Assembly: GCA_040905185.1 (NCBI GenBank)
Contig: JBBDRZ010000003.1
Location: 1 to 64,000 of the forward strand
Direction: 5' to 3'
Length of the DNA stretch: 64,000 nucleotides
Source of the DNA: DASTEQ01 sp040905185
GTDB taxonomy: Bacteria > Chloroflexota > Limnocylindria > QHBO01
Shown one piece after another: positions 57,066-64,000 of this stretch. Within the stretch, counting starts at the first letter, position 1, and every line of letters starts with the position of its first letter. The notes below the pieces were generated by a model, which saw nothing but the letters and a program-made list of their open reading frames with translations, did not search any database and was not told the origin of the DNA. The position numbers and the translations under genes were made by a program.

Positions 57066-58020
57066 AGCTTCTCGCCTCCTCGACGGTCGGGGCCGGAGCG
57101 GCGGCGGCGCGGTCGGCAGCCGCGTCGATGGCGGCCTGTGTCTCCGTCATGATGCGGCCCCGCTCGCCCTCGTCGAGCACGCCATCCGCCGCTAGGCGAT
57201 CGCCCAGGATCTCGATCGGGTCGCGGGCCCTCCAGCTCTCCAACTCTCCCTCGGGACGGTACTTCGCCGGATCGGTCCGAGAGTGGCCGCGGTAGCGATA
57301 GGTCTTCATCTCGAGCAGGCTCGGTCCCTCCCCGGATCGCGCTCGGTCGATGGCCGCCCTCACCTCGCGCTGCACGACCTCCACGTCCTGCCCGTCGACG
57401 ACCACGCCGGGCATGGCGTAGGACTGTGCGCGCACCGCGAGATCGTCGACCGGCGTGGTCGAGCGCAGCGGCGAGTATTCGCCGTAGAGGTTGTTCTCGA
57501 TGATGAAGACCGCTGGCGCCTTCCAGAGGGCGGCCATGTTGAGCGCCTCGTGGAAGGTACCGATGTTCGTCGCCCCGTCGCCGAGGAAGGTGAGCGCCAC
57601 GCTGTCGCGACCGCGCAGCTTCGACGCCATGGCCGCGCCGAGAGCGACCGGCAGCCCGGCGCCGACGATCGCGAAGGCCCCGATGTTGCCCGCCGCGAAA
57701 TCGGTCAGGTGCATCGAGCCGCCCACGCCGCCGCAGCAGCCGGTGGCCCGCCCCATCAGCTCGGCGAAGGCGACCTCCGGCGCCATCCCGCGCGCAAGCG
57801 CCTGGCCGTGCCCGCGGTAGGTGTTGGTGAGCACGTCGTCCGCGCGCATTGCGGCCGCCGCCCCGACCGAGACCGCCTCCTGGCCCTGGCACAGGTGCGT
57901 CGTGCCCTCGATCAGGCCGCGCATGAAGAGCTCCTGTACCTTGTCCTCGAAGAGGCGGATCTCGACCATCTTTTGGTACCACCCGATTCGCCCGTCGCGG
58001 TCGTCGCCCTGGTGGGTCAT
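57049..58020 (-). CDS. 2-oxoacid dehydrogenase E1 alpha subunit
   Basis: A 323-residue thiamine-diphosphate enzyme subunit. The cofactor motif is GDGATNIGTFHEALNMAALW ending in NNLYGEYS, and YRYRGHSRTDP is the phosphorylation-loop equivalent. The size and the GGVGGSMHLTD segment resemble the acetoin dehydrogenase (AcoA) subgroup. Overlaps the Gfo/Idh gene as ATGA. With E1 beta it would decarboxylate a 2-oxoacid, possibly the product of the dehydratases. Confidence 0.94.
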   Translation of the reverse strand: MTHQGDDRDGRIGWYQKMVEIRLFEDKVQELFMRGLIEGTTHLCQGQEAVSVGAAAAMRADDVLTNTYRGHGQALARGMAPEVAFAELMGRATGCCGGVGGSMHLTDFAAGNIGAFAIVGAGLPVALGAAMASKLRGRDSVALTFLGDGATNIGTFHEALNMAALWKAPAVFIIENNLYGEYSPLRSTTPVDDLAVRAQSYAMPGVVVDGQDVEVVQREVRAAIDRARSGEGPSLLEMKTYRYRGHSRTDPAKYRPEGELESWRARDPIEILGDRLAADGVLDEGERGRIMTETQAAIDAAADRAAAAPAPTVEEARSYVYAD

Positions 58021-59099
58021 CTCATGCCTCCCTGCGTGGTCGCGATTCCCTCGACCCGGCCGCTCTTCGCGCTGCGGTACGACGCGTCGAGGATCTCGAC
58101 CGTCCTGGCGCCCAGCTCGGCGGGCGAGTTGTTGGCGATCGGTCTACCCAACCCGGCCTCGACCAGCGCCTCGACCGGACCGATGCAGTCGTAGACCCCC
58201 GCGTCGGCGTCGAGCGGGACGCGCACATCGTCGTCCAGGCCCCGGTAGCGCCACAGGATATTCTCGCGCAGGTCGAGGTGGAACTGGCCCTCCGAGCCGA
58301 TCGCCCGGATCTCCACCGCGTGGCGGTTGCCGGCGGCGCCGGTGTGCCCCGAGCCTCCGCCCAGCGTGCCGATCGCCCCGTTCGTGTAGCGCAGCGCGAT
58401 CGCGTCGTGCAGCTCCACGTTCGCTCCGAGCGGGGCCGACATGAAGGCGAACGCCTCCGCACCGCGCAGTCCAGTGAGCCACAGCGAGATGCCCAGCGCA
58501 TGCGTCAGCTGCGCCTGCCCGTAGCCGCCGCCGGACGTTTCGGGACGCGACCAGGTCTCGGGCTCGGGCACGGTCGTCGGGTCGGCGTCGGGATACGAGC
58601 CGCGCTCGGCGAGCAGGTCGCGGGTGACCGAGTCCATGTGGATCGTCAGCTGCTCGATCTCGCCGATGCCGCCGTCGGAGTGCATCAGACGCTGCGCCTC
58701 GATCACCATCGGTCGGTAGTTCCAGCCGTAGGCGAGGATCAGCGCGCGCTCAGCGCGCCGAGCCAGGTCGGCCAGCTCCCATGCTTCACCCGGGTGGATG
58801 GTGAACGGCTTCTCGCAGAGGACGTGCGCCCCTGCCTCCAGCGCGGCCCGCGCATGCTCGTGGTGGCTGGCCGCCGGGCTGGCGACCACGACGATGTCGC
58901 AGCCGGCCTCGATGACCTCGCGATACTCGGTCGTCGCGCGCGCGAAACCGAACGCCTCCTGGACCCTGCGCAGCCGCTCCGGCGTGCGCCGGTTGACGAT
59001 GACAAAGTCGATCTCGTCGCGGTGGCGCGCCAGGTTCGGCAGGTGCGAGCTGACGGTCCACGAGCCGGCGCCGATGACTCCGAGGCGTAGCTTGGCCAG
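58017..59099 (-). CDS. Gfo/Idh/MocA-family oxidoreductase, apparent CTG start
   Basis: A 360-residue NAD(P)-dependent oxidoreductase. The Rossmann start KLRLGVIGAGSWTVSSHLPN lies at the N-terminus, VVASPAASHHEHARAALEAG and HVLCEKPFTIHPGEAW carry the EKP motif. The first ATG/GTG/TTG in frame (58889) would remove the dinucleotide-binding motif. Upstream of it only CTG at 59097-59099 is available, six bases after GAGGAGG, and an in-frame TAG stops the frame further up. So translation very probably begins at CTG. First gene of the minus-strand operon. Confidence 0.85.
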   Translation of the reverse strand: MAKLRLGVIGAGSWTVSSHLPNLARHRDEIDFVIVNRRTPERLRRVQEAFGFARATTEYREVIEAGCDIVVVASPAASHHEHARAALEAGAHVLCEKPFTIHPGEAWELADLARRAERALILAYGWNYRPMVIEAQRLMHSDGGIGEIEQLTIHMDSVTRDLLAERGSYPDADPTTVPEPETWSRPETSGGGYGQAQLTHALGISLWLTGLRGAEAFAFMSAPLGANVELHDAIALRYTNGAIGTLGGGSGHTGAAGNRHAVEIRAIGSEGQFHLDLRENILWRYRGLDDDVRVPLDADAGVYDCIGPVEALVEAGLGRPIANNSPAELGARTVEILDASYRSAKSGRVEGIATTQGGMR

Positions 59100-59169
59100 G
59101 GGAGGCCTCCTCGACTACGATGGCCCACGTCGAAGACGAGCCCAGGCGCCGATTGTAACGAGGGCGGGC

Positions 59170-60315
59170 GTGTCGAAGGTCGCATCGCTGGAAGCCATCC
59201 CGGTCAGCTACCCGGAGCCGAACGACTTGAACGCGCTGCGCCACCTGTGCCTGGTCAGGATCCAGACCGATGACGGCCTGGTCGGCTGGGGCGAGGCGAT
59301 CACCCAGTTCCCGGAAGCGAGCCTCGCCACCAAGGCGATCGTCGAGGGCATGGCCGAGCGGGTCGTCGGCCGCGATCCGGTCGAGACGCGGGCGATCTGG
59401 GAGTCGCTCAAGGATCAGGCCTGGTGGTACGGCTACGGGGGCGGCATCGCCAGTTACGCCATTGCCGCCATCGACATCGCGCTCTGGGACCTGAAGGGGA
59501 AGATCCTCGACAGATCGGTCCTCGACCTGCTCGGCGGCGCTGTCCACGACAAGCTGCCGGCGATTGCCTCGTCGCACGCCCACCACGAGGAGATCGGGCG
59601 GATGGTGGAGGAGGCGCAGGGGTGGCTGGCGCCGGGACTCCACGGGGTGAAGGTCGGCTTCGGCAAGCGCGGCACAGCGCGGCTGGGGTACGACCACGAC
59701 CGCGACGTCGAGTACATGCGCCGCATGCGTGAGGGGCTGGGCCCGGACGCCTGGATCATGATCGACTGCGGATGGGCCGTGAAGTGGGACGTCATGACCG
59801 CCGTCGGCCGGGTGCGCGCCTTCGAGGAGTACGGCCTCACCTGGATCGAGGAGCCGCTTGGGGCCTGGGACCCGGAGGGCTACGCGAACCTGCGCAGCAA
59901 GACCACCTCGCTCATCGCCTACGGCGAGAGGGAGTGGACCCTCGAAGGCTTCGAGCGGATCCTCCAGACCGGAACTGTCGACGTGGTCGGCGTCGACCCC
60001 GGCCGCGCCGAGGGGATCACCGGCTTCAAGCGGGTGACCGACCGGGTCGAGTACTACCGCCGCCAGTCGAACGCGCATGCCTGGTCGTCGGCGATCGTGA
60101 CCGCCGCCAGTCTGGCCATCAGCTTCGCATCGGTCTCGTGCAAGCTCTTCGAGCTCAAGCCGCTCCGCAACCCGATGCAGCACGAGCTGGTCGCCCGTCC
60201 CTTCGAGCACGTCGGGGGCTGGATGTACCCGCCGACCGGGCCGGGGCTCGGGATCGAGGTGCTCGACGAGGTGGTGGACCGCTACCGCAGCGAGAAGGTC
60301 CGCGCGCCCGCGTGA
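59170..60315 (+). CDS. Enolase-superfamily sugar-acid dehydratase 2
   Basis: A 381-residue mandelate racemase/muconate lactonizing enzyme family protein, a different subgroup from the one at 54854. GVKVGFGKRG holds the single lysine, metal ligands are in MIDCGWAVKW, WIEEPLGAWD and AYGEREWT, and a histidine is in NAHAWSSAIV. GTG start at 59170 after AGGG. It opens a plus-strand operon with the SDR and aldo-keto reductase genes and diverges from the Gfo/Idh gene across 70 bases. Confidence 0.9.
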   Translation: MSKVASLEAIPVSYPEPNDLNALRHLCLVRIQTDDGLVGWGEAITQFPEASLATKAIVEGMAERVVGRDPVETRAIWESLKDQAWWYGYGGGIASYAIAAIDIALWDLKGKILDRSVLDLLGGAVHDKLPAIASSHAHHEEIGRMVEEAQGWLAPGLHGVKVGFGKRGTARLGYDHDRDVEYMRRMREGLGPDAWIMIDCGWAVKWDVMTAVGRVRAFEEYGLTWIEEPLGAWDPEGYANLRSKTTSLIAYGEREWTLEGFERILQTGTVDVVGVDPGRAEGITGFKRVTDRVEYYRRQSNAHAWSSAIVTAASLAISFASVSCKLFELKPLRNPMQHELVARPFEHVGGWMYPPTGPGLGIEVLDEVVDRYRSEKVRAPA

Positions 60316-61079
60316 GCTGGAGCCTCGGCGCCGGCCTGGAGGGGCGCGGCGTGATCGTGACCGGAGCGGCCGGCGGCATCGGTCGCGCCGTGACGCGCGC
60401 CTTCGCCGAGAACGGGGCGCGGGTGGCGGCGGTCGATCTCGACCAGAGCCGCGTCGACGAGGTGGTGGCCGGGCTCGAGGGCGCGGGGCATCTCGGAGTC
60501 GCCGCCGACGTCGCCGACCTCTCCGGTCATAAGTCGCTGGTGCAGCGCGCGGCCCGCGAGCTGGGCGACCTCTACGTGCTGGCCAATCTCGCCGCGGTCC
60601 TGCGCCGCCGGACGGACCTGAGCGCCGTTACGGAGGACGACTGGGACTTCCAGCTCGACGTGAACCTCAAGGCGGCCTTCTTCCTGTGCAAGGAGGTGGG
60701 GGAGGCGTTGATCGCCACCGGCCGGGGCGGCCGGATCATCACCTTCAGCTCGCAGGGCTGGTGGACCGGCGGCTTCGGCGGCTCAGTCGCCTACGCGGCG
60801 TCGAAGGGCGGGATCGTGTCGATGACGCGCGGCCTGGCGCGGACGCTCGGGCCCCATCAGATCACGGTCAACGCGGTCGCTCCCGGTCAGATCCACACCC
60901 CGATGCTGATGGAGGGGCTCGACCCGGAGACCTACGAGTCGATGCGGCGCCAGACGCCGCTGGGCTACGTCGGCGAGCCGGAGGATGTTGCCGGCACGGT
61001 GGTCTTCCTGGCCTCCGACCACGCGCGCTACATCACCGGGGCGACGATCAACGTCTCCGGTGGCTTCCTGATGTACTGA
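60312..61079 (+). CDS. Short-chain dehydrogenase/reductase
   Basis: A 255-residue classical SDR. Cofactor motif TGAAGGIG, DLDQSR at the end of strand 2 (an acidic residue, favouring NAD), NLAAVL, catalytic Ser in ITFSSQG and YAASK. It probably oxidises the sugar or a later hydroxy-acid intermediate. GTG start at 60312 overlapping the previous stop as GTGA. Confidence 0.93.
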   Translation: MSWSLGAGLEGRGVIVTGAAGGIGRAVTRAFAENGARVAAVDLDQSRVDEVVAGLEGAGHLGVAADVADLSGHKSLVQRAARELGDLYVLANLAAVLRRRTDLSAVTEDDWDFQLDVNLKAAFFLCKEVGEALIATGRGGRIITFSSQGWWTGGFGGSVAYAASKGGIVSMTRGLARTLGPHQITVNAVAPGQIHTPMLMEGLDPETYESMRRQTPLGYVGEPEDVAGTVVFLASDHARYITGATINVSGGFLMY

Positions 61080-61082
61080 CCG

Positions 61083-62111
61083 ATGGATCCCACCGCGCGA
61101 CGGATCCTGGGCAAGACCGGGGTGCGGGTGACGCAGCTCGGCTTTGGCGGCGCGGCCATCGGCGAGCTGTACGCCAGGGTCGCCGAGGCGGACGCCGTCG
61201 CCACGCTCGATGCTGCCTGGGACGCCGGGATCCGCTACTTCGACACCTCGCCGTGGTACGGACGCGGGCTGTCGGAGCTGCGGACCGGCGCCGCGCTCCG
61301 CGAGCGCCCGCGCGACGAGTTCGTCCTCTCCACCAAGGTCGGCCGCTGGCTGCACGCCGCCGCCGATCCGGCGACCTTCACCTACGCTCCGTGGGCCGGC
61401 GGCCTGCCCTTCGAGATTGTCTTCGACTACTCGTATGACGGGATCATGCGCGCGTACGAGCAGAGCCAGCTGCGCCTGGGGATGGCGCGCTACGACCTGG
61501 CGATCATCCACGATCTCGACGTGCGTCACCACGGCCACGGACCGCGCCTCGACTGGTTCCTCGGCCAGCTCGCCGGCTCGGGCTGGCGCGCGCTCGACGA
61601 GCTACGGCGCGGGGGAGCGATCCGGGGCATTGGCGCGGGAATCAACGAGCGCGGCATGATCGGGCGCTTCCTCGACCTGTTCGACATCGACTTCTTCCTG
61701 GTCGCGATGCCGTACACCCTGCTGCACCAGGAGGTGCTCGAGGACGAGTTCCCGGCCTGCGAGGAGCGGGGGGTCGGCTTCGTCATCGGCGCCGTCTACC
61801 AGTCCGGGGTCCTGGCCAGCGGGCCCGTGCCGGGTGCGAAGTACAACTACCTGCCGGCGCCGCTGGAGATCCTGAAGCGGGTGGCCCGCATCCAGCAGGT
61901 GTGCGAGCGCCACGGCGTGCCGCTCCCGGCAGCGGCGCTGCAGTTCCCGCTCGGCCACCCGGCGGTGGCCAGCGTCATCCCAGGCGCCTCACGGCCGGAG
62001 CACGTCGAACGCAACGCGGCCGCCTTTCGCCAGCCGATCCCGGCCGCCCTCTGGGACGAGCTCAAGGCGGAGGGCCTGCTGCGGCCGGAGGCGCCGACAC
62101 CGACCGCCTAG
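61083..62111 (+). CDS. Aldo-keto reductase (aldose/fucose dehydrogenase-like)
   Basis: A 342-residue (beta/alpha)8 oxidoreductase. Catalytic residues appear in order: Asp and Tyr in YFDTSPWYGRGLSE, Lys in LSTKVGRWL, His in AIIHDLDVRHH. The substrate-binding end and the length match the D-threo-aldose/L-fucose dehydrogenase group, which oxidises free sugars to lactones. That would supply the lactone for the amidohydrolase at 62775. Three bases after the SDR stop. Confidence 0.9.
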   Translation: MDPTARRILGKTGVRVTQLGFGGAAIGELYARVAEADAVATLDAAWDAGIRYFDTSPWYGRGLSELRTGAALRERPRDEFVLSTKVGRWLHAAADPATFTYAPWAGGLPFEIVFDYSYDGIMRAYEQSQLRLGMARYDLAIIHDLDVRHHGHGPRLDWFLGQLAGSGWRALDELRRGGAIRGIGAGINERGMIGRFLDLFDIDFFLVAMPYTLLHQEVLEDEFPACEERGVGFVIGAVYQSGVLASGPVPGAKYNYLPAPLEILKRVARIQQVCERHGVPLPAAALQFPLGHPAVASVIPGASRPEHVERNAAAFRQPIPAALWDELKAEGLLRPEAPTPTA

Positions 62112-62126
62112 CCGGGGAGCCTCTCG

Positions 62127-62771
62127 TTAGTCGAGGTGCAGCACCTCGCTGGGCGTGATCAGCGCGCCCTCCTCGTCGGTGATAGTGGTGATGATCCCGG
62201 CGAACGCCTTCGACCAGCGGCGGTTCGCGTCGGTGGCGCCGATGGCCGCCACGGCCGTGGCCATGTCGGGGTAGAACTCGCCGTAGTAGACGATGTGGGA
62301 CCCGCGCCGGAAGCCCGAGTAGTTGTGGAAGCCCGATACGTCGAGCGCGCTCATCATCTCCGGCCAGGGGTCGGCGTGCCGGACGTCGTACTCGGCGATC
62401 CGCTCGGGCGCCACCACCAGGCCGAACATGCCGCGCTCGAACGGGCCCGCACCGCCGGCGTTGGCGTGGAACACCTCGTTGTAGGTGAGGAGCCGGCCGT
62501 CGAGCGCGGTCATCTCGGCCACCACCGTCGCCAGGCTCGCGTGCCAGCCGGCGATGGCGGCGTCGGCGAGGTACGCGGCCAGCGCACTGGGCGCATCGGG
62601 CTCGCACTCCGCGTACGTCCACGCATCGGTGCCGCGCCGGAAGGCGGTCAGGTTGCGGAGGCCGGATCGGCGGATGGCGGCGACCACCGCTACAGCAATC
62701 TCGGCCATCCGGCGGTCGAACTCGTTCTCGGTGCCGGGGAAGAGGCGCAGGTAGAAGCAGGTCCGCTCCAT
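62127..62771 (-). CDS. Tandem-domain L-rhamnose-mutarotase-like protein
   Basis: A 214-residue protein. The N-terminal half (CFYLRLFPGTENEFDRRMAE to about residue 105) and the C-terminal half (FGLVVAPERIAEYDVRHADP to the end) both follow the RhaM/DUF718 fold of about 105 residues, each with a YxxxF/H pattern and a NYSGFRRG- or NLTAFRRG-like strand. RhaM proteins are normally single-domain dimers, so this looks like a covalent dimer. It would interconvert sugar anomers. It overlaps nothing and lies three bases after the amidohydrolase. Confidence 0.8.
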   Translation of the reverse strand: MERTCFYLRLFPGTENEFDRRMAEIAVAVVAAIRRSGLRNLTAFRRGTDAWTYAECEPDAPSALAAYLADAAIAGWHASLATVVAEMTALDGRLLTYNEVFHANAGGAGPFERGMFGLVVAPERIAEYDVRHADPWPEMMSALDVSGFHNYSGFRRGSHIVYYGEFYPDMATAVAAIGATDANRRWSKAFAGIITTITDEEGALITPSEVLHLD

Positions 62772-62774
62772 GGG

Positions 62775-63692
62775 TCAGATGCGGTAGAACTTCTCGGCGT
62801 TGCGATAGAGCAGCTTCTCCTGCTCCTCCCGACTGAAGCCAGCCTCGGCAACGATCACGCGGTAGGCATCGATCTGGCGCAGGTAGCTGCTGTACAGCAC
62901 GTCGACCGGCCAGTTGGTGCCGAACATCGCGCGGTTGACCCCGAACGCGTCGATGCAGTGCAGCACCCAGGGTCGGATGCTGTCGATCGTCCAGTCGTGG
63001 TCGACCATGCCGAGGCCGGAGATCTTGCACGCGACGTTCTCCGCCTCGGCCAGCGCGTTGATCTCGGATCGCCACCACTCGAGGTACTCCGGCGTGCGCT
63101 CCATCGGGAAGCCGGCGTGGCCAAGGATGACCTGCACGTCCGGGAAACGCCGGGCAACCTCCGCCCATGAGAGGAGCTTGCCGGGGGACGCGTTCAGCTC
63201 GTAGCTGAGGCCGTGCCGGGCGAGCGCCGCGTAGGCCGCGCGGAAGACGGCGGTGTCGGGATCGTCCGGATGGGCGCGGATCCGTACGCCCCGGACGTTC
63301 GAGTGGGCCAGGTGCCGCTCCAGCTGCTGCTCGGCGCCGTCGCGCTCCAGATCGCAGTAGACGACGATTCCGTGCGGGAAGCCGTACCGGTCGGCGATCC
63401 CTTGGAGCCAAGCCGTCTCCTCGACCGGGTCGGGGGCGCCGGAGTCGCCCTCGACGTGCACCGACTTGACGACGTTCGAGCCGTAGAACTCCTTGAGCAG
63501 CCGCTCGATGCCCCAGTCCGTCCGGATCGCCTTGTAGTCGCCAAGCGTCCGGTTGTGAACCTCGGTCCCGGGGTCCTGGAGCCAGCCGTAGGGGAAGCGG
63601 TCGAGCTCCCAGAGGTGGTGGTGAGTCTCGATGAAGGGGACCGAGCGGTCGACCTGCGCGGCGACCTGGCTCTCCGCCTGGTGGTCGTACAC
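62775..63692 (-). CDS. Lactonase-like amidohydrolase (amidohydrolase 2 family)
   Basis: A 305-residue TIM-barrel hydrolase. ETHHHLWEL carries the first metal-binding His pair, VRIRAHPDD and VILGHAGFP the later histidines, and MFGTNWPVDVL the final acidic residue. The family includes L-fuconolactonase and L-rhamnonolactonase, fitting hydrolysis of the lactone made by the aldo-keto reductase. GTG start at 63692, one base after the stop of the preceding gene. Confidence 0.9.
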   Translation of the reverse strand: MYDHQAESQVAAQVDRSVPFIETHHHLWELDRFPYGWLQDPGTEVHNRTLGDYKAIRTDWGIERLLKEFYGSNVVKSVHVEGDSGAPDPVEETAWLQGIADRYGFPHGIVVYCDLERDGAEQQLERHLAHSNVRGVRIRAHPDDPDTAVFRAAYAALARHGLSYELNASPGKLLSWAEVARRFPDVQVILGHAGFPMERTPEYLEWWRSEINALAEAENVACKISGLGMVDHDWTIDSIRPWVLHCIDAFGVNRAMFGTNWPVDVLYSSYLRQIDAYRVIVAEAGFSREEQEKLLYRNAEKFYRI

Positions 63693-63693
63693 G

Positions 63694-64000
63694 TCAGCCG
63701 GCCTGCGACGGGTCCGCGCCCGGCGGCGGCGCGGGATCGGACGGGTGGAGCGCGAGCGGATGCACCTCGACGTCGAGCCACGGGAACAGGGGCAGCGAGC
63801 TGATCGCGGCGTGCAGCTCGGTCGCGTCGCGCGCCTCCCACAGCCCCCAGTTGGCGCGGCGTCCCGGCGTGCGCCACATCCGGCGGATGATGCCGGCTTC
63901 GGCGAGCTCGCGGGCACGCTGCCGTTCGGCCGCCGTCAGTCGCACGAGCTCGGCAGGATCGGCGTCGGGCGGCCACTCGGTCTGGATTCGGACGAGGAAC
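63694..64000 (-). CDS. Muconolactone delta-isomerase-like protein (5' end outside window)
   Basis: The visible 102 residues begin FLVRIQTEWPPDADPAELVR and continue ELAEAGIIRRMWRTPGRRAN, LWEARDATELHAAISSLPLF and PWLDVEVHPLALHPSD, the compact ferredoxin-like fold of muconolactone isomerases. Only two or three residues at the start appear to be missing. In a sugar locus it more likely isomerises a sugar lactone than muconolactone; this is inference. First of three minus-strand genes with the lactonase and mutarotase. Confidence 0.85.
   Translation of the reverse strand, partial: FLVRIQTEWPPDADPAELVRLTAAERQRARELAEAGIIRRMWRTPGRRANWGLWEARDATELHAAISSLPLFPWLDVEVHPLALHPSDPAPPPGADPSQAG

Overview
The window is high-GC chromosomal DNA. 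It looks like Chloroflexota (Limnocylindria/Ellin6529-like) or, less likely, an actinobacterium. The reasons are the composition, the polA-mutM-coaE order, apparently leaderless promoters, a Gram-positive-type SOS box, and a deazaflavin/F420-type oxidoreductase. No rRNA or phylogenetic marker settles this, so the taxonomy is inference.

Region 1 (1-2.1 kb) holds relics of an island: a zinc-ribbon/SHOCT gene pair between two copies of a 43-bp repeat, a PIN-toxin tail fused to a tyrosine-recombinase tail, and an intact tRNA-Leu(CAA). Region 2 (2.1-21.1 kb) is core genome rich in DNA repair: ECF sigma/anti-sigma, a J-domain protein, polA, mutM, coaE, a three-gene Tad/Flp pilus set, uvrB, three small unknown genes, uvrA behind an SOS box, an HD protein, and a 573-aa UvrD-like helicase.

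Region 3 (20.4-48.6 kb) is the unusual part. The 5' third of the helicase gene recurs four more times, always in the same orientation and always cut at the same base, so that a stop codon supplied by the flank follows codon GDDDQ. The copies (26.77, 32.69, 38.48 and 47.80 kb) divide the region into units of 5.8-9.3 kb, each with different cargo. Two further scars of the same junction lie at 24.35 and 43.6 kb. Copies decay with distance from the intact gene: open frame, open frame, internal deletion, frameshifts. Four 3'-half fragments of a tRNA-Val(GAC) lie in the distal units, two of them at a fixed distance from a junction. I read this as a layered array built by repeated Campbell-type insertion into the helicase gene, each event regenerating a full gene and leaving a displaced 5' fragment. 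Cargo includes an ECF42/YCII pair, a deazaflavin oxidoreductase, a DUF2652 cyclase-like protein, MOSC and sulfite-oxidase-like proteins, two ECF sigma/beta-propeller pairs, a cyclase-AAA-TPR regulator and a methyltransferase. No integrase is visible in the array.

Region 4 (48.8-64 kb) is a coherent sugar or sugar-acid utilisation locus: a tartrate/isopropylmalate-type dehydrogenase, a ribose/rhamnose-type ABC importer (ATPase, two permeases, lipoprotein), two enolase-superfamily dehydratases, a Gfo/Idh/MocA oxidoreductase with an apparent CTG start, 2-oxoacid dehydrogenase E1 alpha/beta without E2 or E3, an SDR, an aldo-keto reductase, a tandem-domain rhamnose-mutarotase-like protein, a lactonase-like amidohydrolase and a muconolactone-isomerase-like protein cut by the window end. 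The set suggests non-phosphorylating oxidation of a deoxysugar such as rhamnose or fucose.
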